A stretch of 31,404 nucleotides of DNA from the NCBI GenBank assembly GCA_003427395.1, contig BFEA01000196.1, positions 1,419,485-1,450,888 of the forward strand, given 5' to 3'. A model generated the notes under the pieces. That model was not told where the DNA came from. It saw only the letters and a program-made list of their open reading frames with translations, and searched no databases. The number at the start of each line of letters is the position of its first letter. Position 1 is the stretch's first letter. Shown piece by piece: positions 7,290 to 15,951 of this stretch. The position numbers and the translations under genes were made by a program. This DNA is from Chara braunii (lineage: Eukaryota > Streptophyta > Charophyceae > Charales > Characeae).

Positions 7290-8501
7290 TGTCGTTCAAG
7301 AATCTAGGCTCTCCCACCAACTTGATGAAATCATCCAGTTTCTGGGTGACTTCCCAAGCGAGGAAGTCATGATCGTACCCTTGCAATTGCACGTACCCGG
7401 CTAACCACCTCGCTGCACGCCCCTCAAGATAGGAGCCTCAGGCTGCCACAAACACTTCCTCGTGAGGCAAGGTCAGCTTGCACTTCACATAGACTGACAC
7501 CATCCTCAACCATGTGTCGAGGTCCTCACCCGTCTTATCACATGAGAAGGGTTTGGGTGATGCAATGGCAGTCTTCGGAACCCACTGTCCTTGTCCCTGG
7601 ACCTGCGCAACTCCAGGATGTGGGACCTGGGGTGCAGGCTGCTGCTGTGCTGGTTGTGAGATGACAGGCTGCCCTGATATGAAAGTCTGCAACGGAGGTT
7701 GGGAGAACATTGTCTGAACAGGAATCTGTAAACTAGGACCTGCTAAGAACCCCTCTGTCAAAGGCATAACAAAGTGGGAAGCGCCTTGTACCAACACCGA
7801 AGGAAGTGTAGATGAGACTATCCCGGTTATCGGTGGGACAAAAGGAGGAGGTTGTATCACGGGCCAGACACCTGGTCCAGATGGTGATGGTGTGACCTGA
7901 ACTCGTTCGACCAGCACTGCCAGGCTCCTCGGAATGTCTTGCAAGAGTGACAAATGGTAGTCTTGCATCTCAGCTACATCTAGCAGGACTGTCCTAACGG
8001 TCCTTACATCGTCATCCATGTTTGTCTGGTTCGTCTCCTCTTACTCCCCGATGTCCGCTTGTCTCCGCTGCATCCTAGATCTACGTTTGATCATTTTCTC
8101 TTTCTCTGCCTGTATCTCATCTAATGCTTGTTGTAGCTGTGTCTCACGAGCGCTTGCTCGCTGGATGGCGACCTCCTCGGGAGTTAACACTGTTTGCTGG
8201 CTTGCCATAACGCGGACTGACTCTGGGTCTGTGCGACCGTCGCCCCGACAGTCCCTGAACTGGCCAGGAAACTCTGTTGCGCAGAGGTGGCTGTGTTGGC
8301 TGCTGAGGTAGCTGTCTCGCTTGAGAAAGCTCTTCTTGCATCTGCATCCCTCGCCCTGCTCTGCTGCTGCCTCCTATCCCTAGCCTGAAGGAACAGACGA
8401 CGGTCACCCTCAGGTCCTAACTTTACATGGACCAACGGGCGTCTACGACTTGACGAACACAGGATCCGATCGTCCGGCTCAGGGTCTTGTTTGTCGCTCA
8501 T
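7290..8501 (-). pseudogene. Ty3 gag, broken and missing its zinc knuckle
   Basis: Gag forms the virus-like particle. On the minus strand the frame starts at 8501 (MSDKQDPEPDDRILC), is rich in Gln, Arg, Ala and Ser, and slips to another frame around 8200-8400. It resumes at 8019 (MDDDVRTVRTVLLDVAEMQD) with a Pro/Gln-rich linker and enters the capsid-like domain as EDLDTWLRMVSVYVKC. A TGA at 7438-7440 interrupts, and the same frame continues as SYLEGRAARWLAGYVQLQGY to KLDDFIKLVGEPR. It is then cut near 7300, directly before the protease segment. No CX2CX4HX4C knuckle is found, so that region is deleted. Confidence 0.8.
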
Positions 8502-9845
8502 GTGCTACATCATTGTGGATTGTCGACACTTGGGTACACTCGGTTGCCTACCGCAACATAGTGCTCAAACCGATTTAAAATAAATAAAAATAATTAATCG
8601 GTGACCTTATTCGAAGATACATATTTGGGTCCAACAGGTAAGTCAAAATTCCTACAAATGAAACTATTTTATTTGACTAGTTCGCACATTTGGGTCCAAC
8701 AGGTAAGTCCCAATTCCTACAAACGAAACCATTTTATTTGACTAGTTCGTAAACAAGAAGCAGATAAGGAGAAACATAAAGTTCTACCTATATTGCCTGT
8801 CAGATGTGTTAATGACTATAAGTCTGTAACATCTAAGTAAATTAAAGTAATCAAAATTAAAAATTAAAAATTCAATCATTTGCATGGCTGTTTGCAGAGT
8901 GGAATTATTCTCGAACTTATCACCCGAAATCTACCCCTCCCTCAATTTTTCTTGGCGTCTCTTGACATCAGCGTTCTTGAGCAATCCAGACAGTGTGTGT
9001 GTCTAAAGGTGTGCACACAGCCTGCCCCTTTGCCCCAAGTCAATGCTGAGATGGCCAGTCCTGCACCATGTTTACCCTCGCGTGCACCGAGCCTTACACC
9101 GACCGATCGGCTGATCAAGAGGCAGTTTAAGGACGACCCCGCAGGTCCTCATGAATTATTTAACGTCGCTAATAGGACGACAATCACAACCAATGGAAGG
9201 TAACCCGCCGGTATTTATTTATAGACGTCCGGTTCTTGTCTCCCCTTTAGGACTGGCCTGCCCCCCATGACCTATCTATAGCGTAGCTGGCAGACAAAGG
9301 ACAAAGAAGCGAACCATGCGTGCTCTAAATGGTGTCCTTGACCCAGTGCTTCATCTAAGGCCCTTCAGATGGCAACGCCCTCTCCTTCCAGATGCCCACG
9401 TGAACAATGCCGACTCTCAAGGTTGAGCGCACTCGACTCCTCACATGAGAGGACTCTCAAGACAGAACACACATTCTCATGGGTAAGAAGTGTCGATGAG
9501 GGTAGATAAGGTTAAGAGCAACATACCTCAAAATAGCTTCCCCCAACCACATATATTCTCACCAGATGACCTGGCATCGATTGTGATGACCAATCATTGC
9601 CTTGGCACAACCAGCATTATACCGCTGTTCGACCTCAGCATCAATCGCACATCAGATAGTTCTCATCACACTGCGAAACACCCAATACCACCACTCAGCC
9701 TTCCTGGCGATACCCCTCTCCACCTTGGTCGCCTGCTTGCCTTCGCCCTCCACACTGCACACTACCCACGGTCGCTCACCCAGCTACCCGCGTGCATGCA
9801 CCGTATAAGCAGAAGACAAGCGCCAGATTAGTGCAATGTACCACA
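8502..9845 (-). other. Untranslated leader of the Ty3 element
   Basis: This 1.34-kb stretch lies between the primer-binding-like site and gag. It is mostly AT-rich near gag and holds a 65-bp tandem duplication (8623-8752). Short plus-strand frames at 8880-9203 and 9490-9831 show no recognisable domain and are probably spurious. Confidence 0.6.
8623..8752. repeat. 65-bp tandem duplication in the Ty3 leader
   Basis: ATTTGGGTCCAACAGGTAAG starts at 8623 and again at 8688. The following bases, through TTATTTGACTAGTTCG, also repeat, with a few substitutions. Confidence 0.93.
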
Positions 9846-9857
9846 GCTCCGATACTA
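9846..9857 (-). promoter_or_regulatory. Primer-binding site, initiator-Met tRNA-like
   Basis: On the minus strand TAGTATCGGAGC lies three bases inside the 5' LTR. The usual plant site, complementary to the 3' end of initiator tRNA-Met, is TGGTATCAGAGC; 10 of 12 positions match. Its position beside the right repeat fixes element orientation and supports that repeat as an LTR. Confidence 0.7.
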
Positions 9858-9860
9858 AAA

Positions 9861-10607
9861 TGCAAGGAAACTGAGTGATAGCGAATTCCAAAAACCAGGC
9901 AGCATCATACACATGAAACCAGATAGTCTTAACTTTGAACCAAAAGCAGAATCGCAGAATCGCAACTTGAGTTCCACCAAATAAGAGCACAACAGAAACT
10001 CACAAGTGACAATGTTGGAATAGTCTCATTATCATCAACGATGAACCAATGTCGAATCCCTATCTGGCGCTCACCGCCCAGACTACGAATGGCAGATCCT
10101 ATCTAGCCTATCTACAATGCCGCTGGTGACGTCAACAGCTTCCCAAAGTACGAGCAGATCTCGGCCAATGCCGTTCGCCTCAAGCACCGGGTATGTCTCA
10201 CGCTTCACTCACAACCTCGATCCCCCACACAGATGCCACGTGCACCCAAGGACCACCATGCACCCCATCCAGCAATGCACAGGCCAGCTCGGCTATGGCT
10301 GCCTTCTTCTTCCCTGCTGGCCCGTGAACGCGTAGGCACTCACTCCAGCAGCTAGCGCAGCAGAGCTTGCGCATAAGCAGCGAGTGGCCGAATGCCAAAT
10401 GCGGAGGCAGGCACTTTCCTTTACGGAAGTGGCCTGCCTGCAGCGTGCTGCCTGGCTGCACTGGGCCTCTGCCCAGAAGCTTCCGATAGGCCCCCAGTGG
10501 CTGAGCCCCTGTCCCAGGGAATCTTCCACAGGGCCTGGGGAGGTTACTCGTGTCGAACTACCCAGTCGGCCTGTGTTCAGTTCATGCCCTGTGTCTGGTC
10601 CAGGGCC
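9861..10607 (-). repeat. Right (5') LTR of the minus-strand Ty3 element
   Basis: It starts TGCAAGGAAA and follows the left LTR to CTGGTCCAGGGC near 10606, where the left copy continues with A and this one with C. The outer end is therefore not a clean CA and may be mutated, or the true LTR may extend further right than the part shared with the left copy. Confidence 0.72.
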
Positions 10608-10990
10608 TGCCTCCAATTCATCTGATAAAGGGCATGGAGGACCGAGAGGTCGGCAGGCAGGGCGTGACCGCATTCAACCAACTGACGCGGCGTAACTGCC
10701 TGAAATTCTCCAGCTGCGTCAAAACACAAAATAGGCCTCTTGTCACTTATCAGGCCCGCCTTAGGGCGGCCGTTCTTGCTGAAATAGGGCCCAGTAGGGC
10801 TTACCAAGGCCTTGAGCCTCGCAAAAACCTCAGCGGGAGAGAAAACGCAATTGCTTGCGTAGTGAAGTCCAGAAGAAAAAAAGCCATCTGCTATCAGCTG
10901 CGTGACCACTCAGATAGCAGATGGAGCAATTTTCATAAGGTCTGAGCCAGGTCTCATTCAAAAGGGCCACCGTATGTGAGTCTGAGGCCC
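10608..10990. other. Non-coding stretch with a 12-bp-arm hairpin
   Basis: No gene is supported. CCATCTGCTATC (10884-10895) and its exact reverse complement GATAGCAGATGG (10913-10924) form a hairpin with a 17-nt loop. The minus frame 10909-10577 shows no known domain. Confidence 0.55.
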
Positions 10991-11165
10991 ACCTATTTCT
11001 CAAAATCGCGGAAGAAAAATTGCAGATTCTGCAATTTTGCTTACTGTGTTAGAGTATGCCCTAACAGTGAAACCACCCACCTATTTCTCAAAATTGAGGG
11101 AGCAAAATTGCGGATTTTGCAATTTTGCTTAGTGTGTGCGAGTACGCCCTAAGGTGAGACCCGCT
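10991..11165. repeat. 88-bp tandem duplication, each unit with a hairpin
   Basis: ACCTATTTCTCAAAAT begins at 10991 and again at 11079. Each unit contains an inverted pair of the type AAAATTGCAG...CTGCAATTTT and ends near GAGTATGCCCTAA or GAGTACGCCCTAA, which resembles the MITE-like terminus seen at 218 and 1304. Confidence 0.88.
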
Positions 11166-11566
11166 TGATCCCCCCGCCCTGTCTCTACCCTCAGGGCCCC
11201 TTCCCCTCAAAAAAGGCAGAAAGGTTCATTCCAGTAAGCACACCTGTTTTGCATTCAAGAGATCAAGTTGAGAGGGAAACATATCAAAGACCAATCTTCA
11301 GATCAGATGTTCCCATCATGAACCCCACCCATCCGTGATCTATTTTGAAATTCTGCATACCTAATGCCAACTGAGCGCACCTTTAAACCACCAGTACTTG
11401 GCCCATACATTGGCCGCGGGCCCCTCACATTAACGCACCATGACTTTCGGGGGGCGGGCCTAAGTTGATAAATGCTTTCTTTTTCCCCCTTTTGTTTCTA
11501 AAAACCTGTCCACTTGGGCGCTAGGAGTTCTGATAAGAGCAGGCGGCCCTAGTATCCTCGGGGGGG
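11166..11566. other. Non-coding spacer
   Basis: I see no gene, domain or strong repeat. The stretch may be decayed LINE 3' sequence, because it lies beyond the retroposon fragment at 11567-11640, which may belong to a LINE tail. Confidence 0.4.
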
Positions 11567-11678
11567 GGTCCATCTACTGGTGGGAAGCATCACCTGCTGG
11601 AAATGGGCCAGGCGTCCCATGTGCAAGAAAATCATGGCCATTATGTTGGAATGTGTAGGACTACCGCCTGCCAGCATT
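11567..11678 (-). repeat. Older fragment of the retroposon 3' module
   Basis: CCATCTACTGGTGGGAAGCA followed by CACCTGCTGGAAATGGGCC is a diverged, inverted copy of the shared hairpin module, with its stem broken. Copy 2 of the retroposon has landed just to its right: GCCTGCCAGCATT at 11666-11678 is that copy's left target-site duplication. Confidence 0.65.
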
Positions 11679-12114
11679 TTTTTTTATTTTTTATTTTTTT
11701 TTTTAAACTTCGTTATACGGGAGACCTACTTAACGAGGTGATAAGAGCATCCCCGGTAAGTAGGACCCGGCGTCGAAGGCTCCATCTATTGGTGGGGAGC
11801 TGCACCTGCTGGAAATCGGGTCCAGCGTCCCTGTACAATTATGAGCATGTGTCTGCTGGAAACCGGGTCCAGCGTCCCTATACATTGATGTAACTGTATC
11901 AGAATGTATTAGCTGGAAACCGAGTCCAGCACACCTATACAAATCCACGAACCCCTAAGTTGTATGTGTACTATGTGTCTGATGTATGTGACGTTTATAT
12001 TCTTGTTCTTGTAAGTATCAAAATCTAAGCACGAAACCCTAACCGTGATGTGATGTGATGTGAAGTGTATGATCTTTATCAATTGTCAATCAAAACTATA
12101 CGAGCGATATGACG
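11679..12114 (-). mobile_element. Poly(A)-tailed retroposon, copy 2, with tandem hairpins
   Basis: The 13-bp duplication GCCTGCCAGCATT (11666-11678 and 12115-12127) brackets a 436-bp insertion. It begins on the plus strand with a T-rich tract, so it is a minus-strand element with an A-rich tail (11679-11704). Next to the tail is the same stem as in copy 1 (CCTACTTA 11725-11732 with TAAGTAGG 11757-11764) and the same CCATCTATTGGTGGGGAGC block. Three hairpin units follow at 11808-11826, 11855-11873 and 11912-11930, all with GCTGGA opposite TCCAGC. Its 5' portion (about 11945-12114) differs from copy 1 and contains, on the minus strand, GGTTAGGGTTTCG (a telobox) and four GTGAT/ATCAC units. There is no convincing coding frame. 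Confidence 0.85.
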
Positions 12115-12127
12115 GCCTGCCAGCATT

Positions 12128-12247
12128 GATTGCCCTGGACACCCAGGGGATTAACTGCACAGGCAGTTGTGAGGGAGGGCTAGTATGACACCTCCAGATG
12201 GCAACCGGGGCTCAGACATCCCTCCCAAACCAACTCAGTTCCACTAA
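12128..12247 (-). other. Likely LINE 3' flank left of the Harbinger element
   Basis: On the minus strand, removing the Harbinger element and one TAA copy joins FPDLFPIQDQAL (right flank) to VELSWFGRDV (left flank) in one frame. This suggests that both flanks were one LINE-derived sequence before insertion. The inference is weak because the stretch is short. Confidence 0.35.
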
Positions 12248-12280
12248 GGCTCGGACCCCACTGGCCGGCGGCTGGAAAAG
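12248..12280 (+). repeat. Left terminal inverted repeat of the Harbinger element
   Basis: It begins GGCTCGGACCCCACTGGCCG and pairs with 19767-19799 over 33 bp, with mismatches at positions 24 and 31. The TAA directly before it is the target duplication. Confidence 0.95.
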
Positions 12281-12770
12281 GAAAGTGGCCGCGAAAAGCT
12301 GGCTACCGTCCGTGGAAAGTTTTTGGCAGTTTTGGAAGCCACCACACCGCCAAGTGCTGGCGGTGTTTTGGAAGCGGGCTGGCTTGCCGCCATAGGAAAC
12401 CCGGTAGGGGCCCGTCCCGAAAAGGAAAGTCCGGACGGCCTGCATGGACCAGCGGACATGGCCTCGCGTATGGATTGTTCGTGGGGGGGGGTGCGGCGCA
12501 TGCCGTACACGCCAGCGAGAGACGGAGTGCGGAGTCCCAGTGCGACGTCCCAAACACAAGGAGGCTCCGGATGCAGCAACGACCATTTTTTTCCGTGCCG
12601 TTGCCGGTCACCTGCCCAGGTGAGATTGAAAACGGACGTTGGGTCTGTGGGTATGTTGTCGGTCCTGTTCTCTCTGCAGGCGTTCGCACCCGGGGGAGAT
12701 TGCAGCGCACCTGTCCATGGCACTCACCATTCCCCGGCGGACATTGGGGTTCCATAGCTGACGGAGACGG
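12281..12770. other. Left subterminal region of the Harbinger element
   Basis: This 490-bp GC-rich stretch has several GGAAA and TTTTGGAAGC-type motifs (for example near 12316, 12333 and 12368). Similar TTTTGGAAAA and GGCTGGAAAAT motifs occur near the right end, as expected of subterminal transposase-binding repeats. The overlapping long frames on both strands share no recognisable domain and look spurious. Confidence 0.5.
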
Positions 12771-14380
12771 TTGCCGTGTCACCGGCTCACCGGACGCGTC
12801 ACACGTTGTGCCCGGATGGAAGCCATGGATGCGTCACGAGGAGGTGTGCCGCATCCTCACAGTGAGGATGCACTGGTCATGCTGGTTCTCTTCCTCTTCC
12901 AGTGGGTGAACAGACGGAACGCGGCAGCGTTGGCGGTCATGGAGGCAGTATCGGTGATGCCTTTCCTCCACCAAAATGTCTCCACTGCGGTAACACTCCT
13001 GGCGGGGGGGATCTTGCACGATTTTGTGTTGGGTTCGTTGGCTGTGGAGGAGATGGGGAGGACAATGGACCGCAGACGTCGTCAGTGGGTGTTGGAGCAC
13101 AGCGGCGGTGTGTGGAAGGATCTCCAGCGAGTGGGGGGTGAGCACGACAAGGTATTCGTGCGGTTTTGCAGACTCCCACGGCCGTTGTTCTTCGAAGTTC
13201 TCGCTCGCATCAGCCCGCACATCCAGTGCTCACCCACGAACTTCAGACTGCCAATATCCGCCGGACAGAAGTTCGCATGTGCTCTGATGAGATGGGCAAC
13301 TGGCGGATATTACAGGCAGTCCTCCCACAGTTTGGGCATGGGTCTCGCGAGTGCTTTGTGCAGCAACGAGGACGTGGCGGACACCCTAATCCGGGAGTAC
13401 GGCCACCTCCTACGCTTCCCTACAGGACAACGGCTGGAGGACGTGCAGAACGACTTCGAGCGGAAAGGGTTCCCCGGGTGTGTGGGCGCAATAGATTGCA
13501 CCCATCTATATATAGAGAAGCCGACGGGAGAGCGATCAGAGTGCTATTATCACCACACCGGCGGGTTTTCGGTTGTTGCACAAGTCGTGTGCGACCACGA
13601 GTGTCAGATTTGCAGCGTTTTTGTGGGATGCCCGGGTTTGTGCATGATTCCAGAGCTGTGCGAATCTCGCCACTCTACGTACAGGCTACGTCGGGTAGAG
13701 GAGTGCTGGCTGAGGGGGGTGCCATGCTACACGGCGGTAGACATATTGGGCGGTATATGCTTGGTGATCAAGGGTACCCCCTTCTCCCGTGGCTCATGAC
13801 TCCTTTCGGCCGGTTTGCTGTGACGTCGGCGGATCGTGCCTTCGACGTGAGTCACAGTGCAGTGAGGTCGTGCATCGAGCGGACATTCGGCCGTTTGAAG
13901 GCGGTGTGGAGGAACTTCATTCGCAGACACATTTGCAACTTGAAGACCGTCTGCAAAGAGTTCATGGCCGTGTGCATTCTTCACAACCTCATGATCGACC
14001 ACGACATGGAGATCGACCTTGCGTTGATGAAAGACATCAGTGACAGCGATGGAGACGATCACCATCGCGGGGACCGTAGGCGACGCAGGCGCCGGCGCAG
14101 GTTCAACCGCCATATGTCGAACTTGAACATCGAGGTTGTGCTGGAGGATGACCCTACTTATGGGGGGGATCTCGCCAAACACGTCAGGGCAAGCCTGGTT
14201 GAGCATGTGCGACACCACTCTGCAGTCCACGGAGCTTCGGCGCCATGCCCGTGGCAGCAGTGGTGTTCTGTCGACGCAAAAGTCGCGTGTGTCTCCCCTC
14301 GCATTCGGGGAGATGGCGAAAGGGTTGAAGAAGAGGTTGCTGTAGCTGATGGTCGATCATCTACAGCGGTGTTTTCGTAG
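12771..14380 (+). pseudogene. PIF/Harbinger DDE transposase, split by a -1 frame change
   Basis: The enzyme excises and inserts the element at TWA targets using a DDE metal-binding triad. Frame 1 (12771-13799; a start near 12816 is also possible) carries the N-terminal region with VMEAVSVMPFLHQNVSTAVT, then RLPRPLFFEVLARISPHIQ, and the first catalytic Asp in GAIDCTHLYIEKP (codon 13494). After FVGCPG the family signature VHDSRA, which carries the second Asp (codon 13646), lies in the -1 frame. That frame continues through GDQGYPLLPWLMTPF to the catalytic Glu in CIERTFGRLKAVWRNF (codon 13877) and ends at 14380 after an acidic and Arg-rich tail. All three catalytic residues are thus present, split over two frames. 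The switch point holds G GGT TTG (13634-13640), a perfect X XXY YYZ slippery heptamer. A one-base deletion is the simpler alternative. Confidence 0.93.
13634..13640 (+). promoter_or_regulatory. Slippery heptamer GGGTTTG at the transposase frame change
   Basis: In frame 1 the codons are CCG GGT TTG. A -1 slip on G GGT TTG continues with GTG CAT GAT, which is the expected V-H-D of the second catalytic block. No strong stem was found 5-9 nt downstream; a bulged stem pairs about 13671-13678 with 13691-13701. Function is unproven. Confidence 0.35.
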
Positions 14381-15261
14381 AGAAGTCGTGTGTGTGTCAT
14401 TTACGTCATTCGTAGATCCTGTCGGGTTCACAGGAGCGTAGTCTTCGTTAGACGTACTGGAAGATTGTGTCCGCGACGGGGGTTTTGGAAAACCCGTTGG
14501 TGCGAATTCCATGGTCGTTATGCTTCGTAATTGTAATTGGTAATGACTTTTGTTGGTTGTCTTCATTCGCAGTCGGTCATGATTTTTGTCCGTTTCGTCA
14601 TGTAATATTTGTTCACCCATGCATATGAACACATAAATCAAAGCATTGATGTCGGCGAACACAGAAAGGGTAGAGCATTCCTTTGATTTCGCAATGTAAT
14701 CTTTGTTCACCCATGCACACAAAACATATGAATTCAAGCAATTAATGTTGCGAAATGTATAAAAGGAAATGATATACCACCCATGCATATGAACATATGA
14801 ACATATAAATTCACCCATGCATGTAAAGATATGAACACATATCTTTACAGAAAGCGGGAGAAAAGTTTCCACTAATAACATCCGGACATATTAGACGAAC
14901 ACACACGACGATCATTTCTTGGACGACCATAAAAAAACGAACGTAAAATTTGCGACAAAAGCCTTCAGCACACCCAATGCGAACATGAAATCGGAGCACA
15001 ATAGCAGCACGCTGTCCGGGTAAAGAAGTCGCCCAACAATTGGTTTCAGGGCGACACACACAAAATAGCAAGGACGACTACAAACACAAACATGCACGTA
15101 ACCCAAAAAAGCATTACAAAAAAATAACAACAACAGCCGATAGCCAGAATCCGAAACGGGCTACAAAAACCACCGACTCCTTTACGAGTTCGTTTATATA
15201 TGTAATGGAATGACTTTAAAATCCGTCGATACTTGTGCCATTGGGACGATTCACCCGAGCG
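14381..15261. other. Harbinger internal non-coding region
   Basis: This stretch follows the transposase stop. It contains the CACCCATGCAT repeat cluster (14580-14860) and AT-rich sequence from 14860 to 15260. The minus frames 14881-14357 and 15071-14811 largely read through the repeat and show no known domain. Confidence 0.55.
14580..14860. repeat. About 94-bp tandem repeat with GTTCACCCATGCATATGAAC
   Basis: The motif occurs at 14611-14630 with arms GTTCA and TGAAC. Related copies start at about 14705 (GTTCACCCATGCACAC), 14778 (CACCCATGCATATGAACATA) and 14811 (TCACCCATGCATG). The first two share the preceding TGTAATATTT/TGTAATCTTT, giving a period near 94 bp. The units are rich in ATGCAT and CATATG palindromes. 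Confidence 0.8.
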
Positions 15262-15266
15262 GACGA

Positions 15267-15322
15267 CATCATCACCATCATCATTGTCATCATCATCGCC
15301 GAGGACATCATCGCCATCATCG

Positions 15323-15394
<72 letters not shown>

Positions 15395-15402
15395 CCATCA
15401 CC

Positions 15403-15433
<31 letters not shown>

Positions 15434-15482
15434 CAATCAACGTCATCATCACCACCATCATCATCGCCATCACCAACATCAC

Positions 15483-15513
<31 letters not shown>

Positions 15514-15720
15514 TCCATCATCACCATCATCAGCATCACCATCATCGGCATCACGACGTCACCAGCGCCCCCATCGTCATCAACAGCATCATCGTCATCA
15601 TCATCATCAACATCATCATCATCTCCCCCGCCAGCGTGGCAGTCCGCGGGACTGACAGTATTCAGCACCCCCGACGCCGTCATCATGACCGTCATCATCA
15701 TCATCATCATAACCGCCGAC
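15267..15720. repeat. Long imperfect (CAT)n microsatellite
   Basis: The tract is dominated by CAT/ATC repeats with occasional CGC, CAC or CAA interruptions. The purest part is about 15320-15395. All three forward frames and one reverse frame stay open through it, as poly-His, poly-Ile, poly-Ser and poly-Met/Asp, which is a property of the repeat and not evidence for a gene. Confidence 0.97.
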
Positions 15721-15739
15721 GGTGCATCTACGACCAGAA

Positions 15740-15741
<2 letters not shown>

Positions 15742-15818
<77 letters not shown>

Positions 15819-15832
15819 TCACTCACTCACTC
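15742..15832. repeat. (CT)n followed by (ACTC)n microsatellite
   Basis: About 35 CT units (15742-15812) are followed by ACACACTC and repeated ACTC units to 15832. Confidence 0.97.
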
Positions 15833-15951
15833 ATCAACCACAGGCGAACGAACGGACTCCAGCGAACCCGGAACACACAGAAGACGGACATTCATGGCGC
15901 TTCCGCTGTACACGTCCTCTGTCTTCGGTCGGTGTGACAAGCGCCGCCGAT

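Larger units (their letters stand above)
2090..10607 (-). mobile_element. Ty3/gypsy LTR retrotransposon, decayed, with nested insertions
   Basis: Two 0.73-0.75 kb direct repeats (2090-2819 and 9861-10607) bracket a minus-strand series in the order gag, aspartic protease, reverse transcriptase, RNase H, integrase. That order defines the Ty3/gypsy superfamily. A primer-binding-like site lies three bases inside the right repeat, so the right copy is the 5' LTR. Every reading frame is broken by stops, frameshifts or deletions, and key catalytic residues are changed, so the element cannot move by itself. Two later insertions sit inside it (2853-3470 and 5313-6239). No 5-bp target-site duplication could be matched: GAGAA precedes the left LTR, but nothing equivalent follows the right one. 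Confidence 0.85.

Noticed and set aside
12212-12909. Several 120-160 aa frames near the Harbinger left end on both strands
   Set aside because: They overlap the inverted terminus and subterminal repeats and each other, and none matches a family.
14580-14860. CRISPR-like array
   Set aside because: The repeats are imperfect and of unequal spacing, the spacers are related to each other, and the context is a eukaryotic transposon.
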